Below are positions 52,426 to 60,078 of a stretch of DNA of 64,000 nt, one piece after another. Made by a program: the position numbers and the translations under genes. The notes beneath the pieces were generated by a model. That model was not told where the DNA came from, searched no databases, and saw only the letters and a list, made by a program, of their open reading frames with translations. Numbering within the stretch: the stretch's first letter is position 1; each line of letters begins with the position of its first letter. This DNA comes from CAWDVK01 sp963805715. Lineage in GTDB: Bacteria > Actinomycetota > Actinomycetes > Streptosporangiales > Streptosporangiaceae. The stretch spans positions 62,001-126,000 of the forward strand of contig CAWDVK010000002.1 in NCBI GenBank assembly GCA_963805715.1. The letters are read 5' to 3'.

Positions 52426-52881
52426 GGCCTCCCGGACGTCTGCTGGCAGGGGGCGCTGCTGGCTGATCTCCATCGCCGGCTGCACGAGATCCCGGCTCCC
52501 GATTTCCTTCCGCAGGCTCCGGTTGGGCGAGGAGACCAACTGGTCCACCTGGACCTGCACCCGCTCAACGTCATGATCGGTCCCAGCGGCCCGGTGGTCA
52601 TCGACTGGCCTAACGCAGCCCGCGGTGACCCGGCGGTCGATGTCGGCCTGGCCTGGGTCTTGCTGGCCGCAGGCGAGATACCCGACGGCGGGGTGAAGGG
52701 CTCGATCATGGAGTATGGCCGGTCCTTGCTGGTCAGCAGTTTCCTGGCGCACGCTGATCTTCCTGCTGTCCGGACTCGCCTGCGCGAGGTAGTCGAGTGG
52801 AAGGCGCAGGATCCGAATATGTCGCCGGCCGAGCAGCGGGGGATGTGGCACGTGGTCGAGGCCGCCGAGGCCGGGGAATAG
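52426..52881 (+). pseudogene. 5'-truncated phosphotransferase (APH-family) gene
   Basis: An open frame without a start codon reads LLADLHRRLHEIPAPDFLP, LVHLDLHPLNVMIGPSGP (catalytic loop HLDLHPLN), VVIDWPNAARGDPAVDVGLA (DFG-like metal motif as DWPNA) and ends in MWHVVEAAEAGE at 52881. The C-lobe is complete, but the N-lobe with the ATP-binding lysine is gone; a stop lies at 52423. The ATG at 52573 would begin inside the catalytic loop and cannot make an active kinase. Confidence 0.7.
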
Positions 52882-53032
52882 GGCGCTGAGAAGCGGCCGG
52901 GAGCATTCCGTGACGCCGTGATGCCCCCGGTTCCCGGCGGATGCAGCCCGCCGTCGCGCATCAAGGAGGAGCCTGAGCGCCGCCGCGGCTGTCCTTTACG
53001 AGGCCGGCCCGGAGTGCCAGCCTGGACGGGTG

Positions 53033-53566
53033 ATGCCGACGATCAGGTACTGCAGCACGCCTGCCGGCCGTATCGCCTACTCGACGGCAGGCGCCGGCCC
53101 GGCGCTGCTGTGCGATTCGGGCTGGGTGACCCATCTGCGCGGGCAGCTGGACTTGTTCTCCTTCGGCAGGTTCATCGAGCGCCTGGCGGAGCGGTTTACC
53201 GTGATCCGCTATGACAAGCCGGGCTGCGGCCTGTCGGACCGGGACGGGACGGACCTGTCGTTCGACGGGCAGGTGGCCGCGGCGCTGGCGGTCGCCGATG
53301 CGGTGGGCGCCGGCCGGTTCCGCCTGTTCGGGGCCTCGCAGGGGGGTCAGCTCGCCGCCGCCATCGCGGCCAGGCATCCGGACCGGGTCGAGGCGCTCGT
53401 GCTGTACGGAACGTGTGCCAGCGGCGCCGATCTGGCGCCGCCGGAGGTCAGGAACTCGATCGTGGCACTGCTGCGGGCATCGACCAGGGGACGCACGCCG
53501 CCGTGCCGCTCGCGGTCGCCATCGACGTGCTCTTGCTGGTGCTGTTCGCGGTCCAGCACACCGTGA
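53033..53566 (+). pseudogene. Alpha/beta hydrolase truncated and joined to mddA-like gene
   Basis: From ATG 53033 the reading is a normal alpha/beta hydrolase: RIAYSTAGAGPALLCDSGWV, the nucleophile Ser in LFGASQGGQLAAAIA, and LVLYGTCASGADLAPPEV. At about 53478 the hydrolase ends and the DNA becomes that of a methanethiol methyltransferase in another frame; the frame goes on for 29 meaningless codons. The acid and His of the catalytic triad are lost, so no activity is expected. Confidence 0.7.
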
Positions 53567-54138
53567 TGGCCCGCCCGTGGTTCAAGCGCCGCTGGGCTTC
53601 CGTCGTGCCAGCGCCCGCCGAGCGGGCGACGTTCGTGCTGTGCGCCAGCCTGCTGCTGGCACTGCTGTTCTGGCTATGGCGCCCGGTCCGCGGGACCGTG
53701 TGGAGCCTGTCAGGACCGGGTGCCGGCGTGCTCCTGGCCGTGTACGCGGCCGGGTGGGCGGTGACCGTCAGCTCCACGTTCCTGATCAGCCATGTCGACC
53801 TGTTCGGGCTGCGGCAGGCCTACCTGCATGCGCGTGGCGTACGTTATCGCCCGCCGCCGTTCACCGAGCGCGGCCTTTACCGGCGCATCCGGCATCCCCT
53901 CATGGCCGGATTCGTGGTCGCCTTCTGGTCCGCGCCCACGATGACGATCGGCCACCTGCTGTTTGCCGCCACGGCAACCGGCTACATCCTGGTCGGCATC
54001 GCCCTCGAGGAACGTGACCTGAAGCTGTCCCTCGGCCAGGCCTACACCTCCTACCAGGCCCGCGTGCCCGCCCTGATACCCCGCCCTTCCGGCCGGGCCC
54101 AGCGGAGCACAGAAGGCGAACGGGAGAAGACGATATGA
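53413..54138 (+). CDS. 5'-truncated methanethiol S-methyltransferase-like (MddA/NnrU) membrane protein
   Basis: From about 53478 the frame reads IDQGTHAAVPLAVAIDVLLL, LFAVQHTVMARPWFKRRW and then several helices to LISHVDLFGLRQAYLHARG, YRRIRHPLMAGFVVAFW and TGYILVGIALEERDLKLSLG, the order seen in MddA-type isoprenylcysteine-methyltransferase-like enzymes that make dimethyl sulphide. The first helix and about 40-50 residues of the family are missing. The only start available, GTG 53413, reads 22 codons of hydrolase DNA out of frame. Its stop overlaps the next start (ATGA). A partly functional fusion is possible but unlikely. Confidence 0.65.
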   Translation: MCQRRRSGAAGGQELDRGTAAGIDQGTHAAVPLAVAIDVLLLVLFAVQHTVMARPWFKRRWASVVPAPAERATFVLCASLLLALLFWLWRPVRGTVWSLSGPGAGVLLAVYAAGWAVTVSSTFLISHVDLFGLRQAYLHARGVRYRPPPFTERGLYRRIRHPLMAGFVVAFWSAPTMTIGHLLFAATATGYILVGIALEERDLKLSLGQAYTSYQARVPALIPRPSGRAQRSTEGEREKTI

Positions 54139-54920
54139 GCAGCAGGGCAGTGGCCAGCCGGGCGACAGGGCCGCCAGAAGCAACAGGGCCGCCTGAAGCA
54201 ACTGGGCCGCCAGAAGCAACTGGGCCGCCAGAAGCAACTGGGCGCGCGGCCGCGACAGCCCGGGTCGGCATGTTCGCGCCCTACGGCCTGCTCGAGCAAG
54301 GCCCGGAGGCGGCCCGCGCATTCCTGGCACAGGTCGGCAAGGCCGGCATCGACCACGTCTGCTGCGGAGACCACGTCAGTTTCGGCGGCGCAGGGTTCGA
54401 CGGGCTCGTGCAGGCCGCCGCGCTGGACGGCGGCTACGTCTGCGGACGCATCGCCGCGTACCTGAACGGCCCGGCCACGGTGACGCTGCGCCGGCCGCCT
54501 CCCCTGGCGACGCCCCTGTCGGCCAACGTCTGGTATCCCGGCGAGGAGCTCGCGGGGTCAGATGGCTGTGTCCGGCCTGAGTTCCTGCGGGCAGCGCTGG
54601 ACTGCGCGGGCGGCATCGGCGCCCTGGGGGACGCCGCCTCCGATGGCCAGCCCATCGTCCTGGGCCGGCTCTCGGCGCGCCAGATCGCCCCCGTCAGGAC
54701 CAGGGACCCGTACGTCGTGGTCGGCTGGCGGCTGGCCGGAGACGGCCGCAAGATGACAGCTGGCTCCGCCCTGCTCACGGCGGCCGGGCAGGGCGGTTGG
54801 CGTCGCGCTCGCCACGTGGATCCGTCTCGGCTGATCCCCGGACCATCGGCAGCCGTCGAGCGCGCCGATCACATCGTCAACGGCGAGGTCCGGGCTGACG
54901 GCCATGAGCGATTGCAATAG
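54135..54920 (+). CDS. Chimeric protein: luciferase-like N-terminus fused to hot-dog thioesterase-like part
   Basis: 261 codons. Residues 10-36 are ATGPPE repeats. Residues 43-95 read ARVGMFAPYGLLEQGPEAAR and AGIDHVCCGDHVSFGGAGFD, the start of a luciferase-like flavin monooxygenase. At GLVQAAALDGGYVCGRIAAYL the sequence changes to an acyl-CoA thioesterase-like hot-dog protein (NGPATVTLRRPPPLATPL). A second jump then leads to VRPEFLRAALDCAGG and PYVVVGWRLAGDGRKMTAGS, its last third. All junctions are in frame and the start is coupled to the upstream gene with GGGAGAAG before it. Probably translated, but unlikely to have either parent activity. Confidence 0.65.
   Translation: MSSRAVASRATGPPEATGPPEATGPPEATGPPEATGRAAATARVGMFAPYGLLEQGPEAARAFLAQVGKAGIDHVCCGDHVSFGGAGFDGLVQAAALDGGYVCGRIAAYLNGPATVTLRRPPPLATPLSANVWYPGEELAGSDGCVRPEFLRAALDCAGGIGALGDAASDGQPIVLGRLSARQIAPVRTRDPYVVVGWRLAGDGRKMTAGSALLTAAGQGGWRRARHVDPSRLIPGPSAAVERADHIVNGEVRADGHERLQ
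54162..54241. repeat. 18-bp tandem repeat at chimera N-terminus
   Basis: Four full copies and a partial one of GCAACTGGGCCGCCAGAA encode ATGPPE units. Near-identical copies suggest recent expansion. Confidence 0.85.
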
Positions 54921-54946
54921 ATTGTTCAGCGGTATATGTTGCTGGT

Positions 54947-55282
54947 ATGAGCAAGCGCGCGATGCAGGAGGCGACGTTCCTGATCCTGACTGCGCTAGCA
55001 GCGGGCAGCCAGCATGGGTACGGGATCCTCGCCGATGTGCGGCAGATCTCGGAGGGCCGGGTCCGGCTGCGCGCGGGGACCTTGTATACGGCGCTGGACC
55101 GGCTACGCGCCGACGGGCTGGTCGCGGTGGACCGGGAGGAGATCGTCGAGGGCCGGCTGCGACGGTACTACCGGCTCACCCCTGAGGGCGGGAACGCGCT
55201 GGCGGCCGAGGCGGCCCGGCTGCGCGCCAATGCGGCTGCCGCGCTGTCGCGGCTGGACCTGGCCGGAGGGCTGCTGACATGA
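54947..55282 (+). CDS. PadR-family transcriptional regulator
   Basis: A 111-residue PadR winged-helix regulator: ATFLILTALAAGSQHGYGIL, VRLRAGTLYTALDRLRADGL, RLRRYYRLTPEGGNAL, then a short dimerisation helix. PadR proteins repress transporter or stress genes and respond to ligands or phosphorylation. Upstream, TATATG precedes the ATG by 8 nt. The stop overlaps the next ATG (ATGA). The ABC ATPase gene 195 bp downstream is the natural target of the operon. Confidence 0.9.
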   Translation: MSKRAMQEATFLILTALAAGSQHGYGILADVRQISEGRVRLRAGTLYTALDRLRADGLVAVDREEIVEGRLRRYYRLTPEGGNALAAEAARLRANAAAALSRLDLAGGLLT

Positions 55283-55446
55283 GCGACAGGACGAGGCTGG
55301 AGCGCGATTACCGGCGCCTGCCGGGCTGCTATCCGCGAGAGTTCCGGCGCGAGAGCGAAGACGAGATCCTCGGCGTGCTGCTGGCTACCTGGGCGATGAC
55401 CCATCCTGCCTCCGCGCGCATGCGAGGCGGACGGCGGCCTTCCTGA
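55279..55446 (+). pseudogene. Truncated PadR-operon partner protein
   Basis: The 55-codon frame reads MSDRTRLERDYRRLPGCYP and REFRRESEDEILGVLLA, the start of a protein commonly coupled to PadR genes in actinobacteria. It then diverges after LLAT and stops at 55446. The rest, normally 60-150 residues with membrane helices, is missing. Translation is coupled to padR. Confidence 0.55.
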
Positions 55447-55476
55447 CATCGCGGGCGCGGAACCGAGGAGGCGGAA

Positions 55477-56244
55477 ATGAGCGGGCCAGCGATCGAGCTG
55501 TCCGGGCTCCGCAAGAGCTTCGGCGCGAAGCAGGCCGTGGCCGGGATCGACCTGGAGATCGCGGCCGGCTCGCTCGCCGGGCTCGTCGGGCCGAACGGGG
55601 CGGGGAAGACGACGACCCTGTCGATGACGACCGGCCTGCTGCGGCCAGACGCCGGGCGGGTCGTGATCAGCGGGCTGGACGTGTGGGCAGACCCGGCCGC
55701 CGCCAAGGCTGTCATCGGCGTGGTGACTTCCGAGGCCAGGCTCTTCGAGCGGCTCAGCGGTGCGGAGATGCTGGAATACGCCGGGAGGCTGCGCGACCTG
55801 CCGGCCGGTGAGGCGCGCTCGCGGGCAGCGCAGCTGCTGGACGTGCTGGACCTGACAGCGGACGCCAGGAGGCTCGTCGCCGACTACTCGACCGGCATGC
55901 GGAAGAAAGCCGCCCTCGGCTGCGCGCTGATCCACAACCCGTCGGTGCTGTTCCTGGACGAGCCGCTGGAGGGCGTTGACCCGGTCTCCGCTGACGTGAT
56001 CCGCCGGCTGCTGACCCGCTTCGCGGGTTCCGGCTCGACCGTGCTGTTCTCCAGCCATGTCATGGAGCTGGTTGAGCAGGTCTGCGACCACGTGTCGATC
56101 ATCGACAAGGGCCAGATCGTGGCGACCGGCACCACGGACCAGGTGCGCGGCGGCAAGACCCTGCAGCAGGCGTTCATCGACCTGGTAGGCAGGCGCGCCG
56201 GCGACGAGGAGGGGTTGTCATGGCTCGGCTCCTCGTCCAGCTGA
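55477..56244 (+). CDS. ABC transporter ATPase (ABC-2/drug type)
   Basis: A 255-residue ATPase: Walker A GPNGAGKTTT (about 41-50), Q-loop VVTSEARLFERLSGAEML, a signature that reads YSTGMRKKAALGCAL (LSGGQ replaced by YSTGM, as in many ABC-2 type exporters), Walker B VLFLDEPLEGVDP and His in FSSHVMELVEQV. GGAGGCGG precedes the ATG. It overlaps the start of its permease gene, which is only a stub, so the pump is probably dead unless another permease is used. Confidence 0.92.
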   Translation: MSGPAIELSGLRKSFGAKQAVAGIDLEIAAGSLAGLVGPNGAGKTTTLSMTTGLLRPDAGRVVISGLDVWADPAAAKAVIGVVTSEARLFERLSGAEMLEYAGRLRDLPAGEARSRAAQLLDVLDLTADARRLVADYSTGMRKKAALGCALIHNPSVLFLDEPLEGVDPVSADVIRRLLTRFAGSGSTVLFSSHVMELVEQVCDHVSIIDKGQIVATGTTDQVRGGKTLQQAFIDLVGRRAGDEEGLSWLGSSSS

Positions 56245-56384
56245 AGCTGCGCCTGCTGCGCAACGCGCTGCGCTCGTCCACGGCCGCCAAGGTCTCCTTC
56301 GTCGTCAGCACCACCCTGGCCTGCGTGCTCGCGGCCGGCGTCTTCGTGGTCCTGGCCCTGCTGCGCGGCCACGGCACGCCCTGA
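56220..56384 (+). pseudogene. ABC permease reduced to 54 codons
   Basis: The reading is MARLLVQLKLRLLRNALRSS, then VSFVVSTTLACVLAAGVFVV and a stop after GHGTP. This is the cytosolic start and first transmembrane helix of a large ABC-2 type permease, normally about 500 residues. The gene overlaps the ATPase by 25 bp with GAGGAGG before its ATG, as expected of the native operon. The rest has been deleted or moved. Confidence 0.65.
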
Positions 56385-56633
56385 GGCCCGAGCGTGGGCA
56401 TGGTGCGGGCGCTGCGCCAGCGCCCATCGGCCGCCCGCCTGCCGGCGCCCGGCCTGGCCTCTGATCCAGTCGCTGCCAGGCGGCGGCATGCTCCGGGGCA
56501 GCAGGCGAGGGCATCGGGTAATGAGGCAGGCTGGCCGGCGGAATATTGCCGCGAATTCGCATTGCCGCGGCCGGCATGGCCTGGCTGAGCGAAACAGCGC
56601 CGATGCGCCTCTCACCGGAATTCGCCGTGGTGG

Positions 56634-56831
56634 CTACCGGCTGGGATGCGGTGCGGTGCAGTCGATATTCGGGTCCACACCGGTGTAGTTGAGCGGCCCG
56701 GCGAGAATCGTCACCGCGATCGTGCCGGCCCTGCTGCAGCTGCCGATGGGACCCTGGTAATCGCCGCGCTGCCCGGCGGCGACGCCGCCAATGATCAGCC
56801 AGATGACAAGAAGCACCGATCCGATATGCAT
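56634..56831 (-). CDS. Small membrane protein, 65 aa
   Basis: MHIGSVLLVIWLIIGGVAAG begins a single helix, followed by QRGDYQGPIGSCSRAGTIAV and TILAGPLNYTGVDPNIDC. I know similar short proteins from many actinobacteria, with the same Cys pair and NYxGVxP motif; their role is unknown. GGAGG lies 5 nt before the ATG. The 249 bp downstream to the ABC remnant show no gene. Confidence 0.8.
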   Translation of the reverse strand: MHIGSVLLVIWLIIGGVAAGQRGDYQGPIGSCSRAGTIAVTILAGPLNYTGVDPNIDCTAPHPSR

Positions 56832-57308
56832 CTGGACCTCCGCCAGCATCGACTGCTGATAGGTGAAAAGACGGCCAGTCGCGATTGCGTAGCCTTATCC
56901 TGGTCCGGTACCTGGCAGGAAGCATACCTGCGCACGGTGATACGCTGGCGCCGGAGCGGGCTATGCCAGTGCCTTTTCCAGGAATCTGGAAATTGTCATG
57001 GACCGCGACGATTCCGATTCGGGCCGCTGACCGGCACCGTCTCAGGCGAGTAAGGCCTCGGCTGGGCAACCCGGCGGTCACCGGATCTCCGCCGCCAGCC
57101 CGGAGGCCGGGGTGAACTCCGTCCCGGCCGGCCTGGCCGCACCTGGGCTGGCGGGGCTGGCGGCCGGCCGTGATGGCGGATCGTCCCGCTGCAGATCGGT
57201 ATCGCCCGTTTCTTAATAGATCCCGGTGCGATCATTAGCGCCGGTGACGATTGCGCCGGTATGCCCGGGGGTGCATTCTGTTGCTGAGCACTGCTGGGAT
57301 GGTGGCGA
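56832..57308. other. Intergenic region upstream of the EACC1/caspase locus
   Basis: About 480 bp with no believable frame. Base composition is less GC-rich around 56860-57050. No clear -35/-10 pair is visible for the EACC1 gene; the ATG is preceded by GGTGGCGA. Confidence 0.5.
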
Positions 57309-57698
57309 ATGGCCGGAGAGTTACGCCTTCAGTTATCCGAGGAAGGCGCGGACGAGGAGCGGCTCGCCGTGCTGACCGGCTACCTGCGAACGGAACTCCG
57401 TCAGCTTGACGTAGAGGATGTGGCCGCACCGCCGCTCGGTGCGGCGCCGCCAGGTGCCCGGGTGGCCGGCGTGGCCGCTGTCGGCACGCTGCTGGTCGCC
57501 CTGGGCCAGTCTGCCGAGGGCCTGCGGTCGGTCGTGTCGGCGATCAGGGACTGGCTGCGGCGTGGCGACGGGACCCGCCGCACGGTGCGCCTGGAACTCG
57601 GCGGCGACGCGCTGGTGCTTTCGCAGGCGAGCGCGGCCGACCAGGAGCGGCTGATCGAGTTGTTCGTCAGCCGGCATGCGAAGCCGGAGGGCGCGTAG
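57309..57698 (+). CDS. Effector-associated constant component EACC1-like protein
   Basis: A 129-residue protein with the layout of EACC1 domains: an N-terminal alpha/beta part (LRLQLSEEGADEERLAVLTG, TELRQLDVEDV), a helix pair (VAAVGTLLVALGQSAEGLRS, SAIRDWLRRG) and a closing strand set (RRTVRLELGGDALVLSQAS). EACC1 occurs as the constant adaptor in prokaryotic conflict systems next to caspase- or trypsin-like effectors. Its TAG overlaps the GTG of the caspase gene by one base, so the two are made together. It probably recruits or restrains the protease. Confidence 0.75.
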   Translation: MAGELRLQLSEEGADEERLAVLTGYLRTELRQLDVEDVAAPPLGAAPPGARVAGVAAVGTLLVALGQSAEGLRSVVSAIRDWLRRGDGTRRTVRLELGGDALVLSQASAADQERLIELFVSRHAKPEGA

Positions 57699-59986
57699 TG
57701 GACGGCCAGCGCAGAGCCCTGATCATCGCCAACGACGAGTACGAGCAGGGGACGCTGCAGAACCTGCGTGCCCCCTCGGCCGACGCCGAGGCGCTGGGAC
57801 GGGTACTCGGTGATCCTCAGATCGGCGAGTTCGCCGTTCAGGTGGTGCATAACCAGCCCTCTTATGTCATCCAGTCGCAAATCGAGGAAATGTTCTCCGA
57901 GAGCCGGCCAGATGACGTGCTGTTACTTCATTTCTCCGGTCACGGGCTGAAGAGCGAGTCGGGGGAGCTTTTTTCGCCGCCTCTAACACCCGCCCGAACA
58001 GGCTCGGCTCCACGGCCGTCCCGGCGGACTTCGTGCGGCGGTGCATGCGGGACAGCCGGTCGCACAGCGTCGTGCTGCTGCTGGACTGCTGCTACGGGGG
58101 TGCCTTCGCCCAGGGCGTCACGGTGCGCGCGTCCGGGGATGTCAACGTGCTGGACAGCTTCCCGCGGGAAGGAACAGGCGGCGGGCGCGGCCGGGCGGTG
58201 ATCACCGCCTCCGGCGCGATGCAGTACGCATTTGAGGGAGAACATCTCGCGGACGATCACCAGCCGCAGCCGTCGGTGTTTACCGCTGCCCTGGTCGAGG
58301 GGCTGGCCACCGGTGATGCTGACCGGGACGAGGACGGATGGGTCTCCCTCAACGAGCTCTACGACTACGTCTTCGACAAGGTCCGCCAGCAGGACCCGCA
58401 CCAGACCCCGACTCGCGACGTCGAGCTTGAGGGCGAGCTGTACCTGGCCCGCAGCCGGCGGCAGCGTATCCGTCCGACGCCTATTCCGCCTGACCTGAAA
58501 GGCCGCGATGGCCGACCCGAACATGTACGCCCGCCTGGGCGCGGTCGCCGAGCTGCGGGCCCGGCTGGCCAGCGACAACCTGCCTGCCGCTGTCGGTGCG
58601 TACGAGGCGCTGGCGGAGCTTGCCCACACGGACGTCCGTTACGTCGCCGACCCTGCGGCGGCGGCGCTGAGCGAGGCCGCCGTGCAGCCAGCCCGGACGG
58701 AAGTGCAGTTCGGGCGCGTCGAACAGGGCTCAGCTCCGTCGCACCAGGTGGTCCAGTTGCTCGGCCCTCCTGTAGCCCGAGCCTGCGTGCCCCGCCCTTC
58801 CAGCGACTGGATTCGCGTGGACCAGACGGCCGAGGGGCTTGACATCTGGATCGACACTGGCAGCGCGGGCACCCTGCTCGGAAGCCTTGACCTCAAGGGC
58901 CCGACCGGCGAGGCCGTCATTGTCATCGAGATCGACATCGTGTCCCCGGCGCCGGAGGCGGCCGCCTCCGGCCCGGGCGGACCGGCCCTCGACGAGGCCG
59001 CCGCGGCCGTGCCCGTCAACGTCCAGCCCGGCGCGCCGCCCGCGTCGGCGGGACCATCGCCGTCATCTGCGGCCGACGCGCTCCCGCCATCAGGCGCCTA
59101 CGTGTCCCCGGCCGAAGACACGTCCCCGGCCGATGCAGCGTCCCCGGACGATGCTCCGCCGCAGGACGCCAGCGAGCCGGTCAGGCCGGCCACGGACCTG
59201 CCTGACACCGGCAGCGAGCCGGCGACGCCGGAACCGGGGCCGCACGGGTCGCAGGACCGGCCAGGGACCGCGAGCGAGCCCAGCGCGGAGAGCGTCCCGG
59301 CGGGGCCAGGCCGCGTCTGCCGTGCCCGCATCCGCAGATACCCCGCGCCTGGCCGATGGCCCGGGGCCCGCCAGGAAAACTGCCGTGGGCAGCCGCCCAG
59401 GGCCGGCCGCTACTGCGCTAGGGGCGGCCGGCTACGCGGTTCTTGGCGTCCAGCTCTTTCTCGTGGTATCACCGCCGTCCTTACCGTGGCCAGCTATTCG
59501 GGACTCTGGCATACCGTGATAGCGGCAGCCGTCCTGGGCCTGCTGATCAGCGTTTTCGAGCGACCGCTTCAGCAGCTGGAGCCCTTCCTGCACGGCTGGA
59601 TCTCGCTCTGGTTCATTATTTATGCAATCCTGATCTTGACGGCGCCGCATACCAGGTCTAGCTTTATCACCTTGCTGGTAATCGGAGCTGTCAGCTCTGC
59701 TGTATTCGCGGCTTTCGCATTCATGAGGATTGCCTGGGCTGGCAGCAGTGCTTCGAATGTCATTCCGGCGATCGCCATCGTCTTGATGACGATAAGCCTC
59801 GTCATCGTGACGCTTGCCGTCGCCCAGAACGTCCGGAGGACTAGGTCTCCTGCACGCTGCCGGCACGCTGCCGGGGTCGTTCTCTTCGCTGCTTCACTGG
59901 CGTGTCTGGCGGAAGCCCTGGTGATGCTCGCGGAGAGATCCCGGCCGATCGGAGAACCGGGCAAGGGCCAGCTCTCCGGCAGCTAG
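57698..59986 (+). pseudogene. Caspase-like (C14) protease with membrane C-terminus, several single-base shifts
   Basis: From GTG 57698: caspase p20-like ALIIANDEYEQGTLQNLRAP, His82 in LLLHFSGHGLKSESGEL. In the T6 run at about 57969 one T is missing; with it, ADFVRRCMRDSRSHSVVLLL and catalytic Cys in DCCYGGAF follow, then EDGWVSLNELYDYVFDKV. At about 58500 one extra A must be removed, giving MADPNMYARLGAVAELRARL (HEAT-like) and a beta domain (TEVQFGRVEQGSAPSHQVVQ). A Pro/Ala/Asp linker follows, with a shift near 59315 and another near 59465, and then four or five transmembrane helices to 59986. Four alternating shifts that cancel out suggest miscalled bases in one real gene of about 760 codons. 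Confidence 0.7.
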
Positions 59987-60078
59987 CTGCCAGCGCGGCG
60001 CGGCATCCGCTGACGCCTATGTCACTATGTGAGACGGGGCAGGCCGGTCCCCGGTGCCGCCTCCGCCGGGAGTCCGCC

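Noticed and set aside
59584..59964. Minus-strand frames opposite the caspase C-terminus
   Set aside because: Antisense to the hydrophobic helices of the caspase gene; no motifs.
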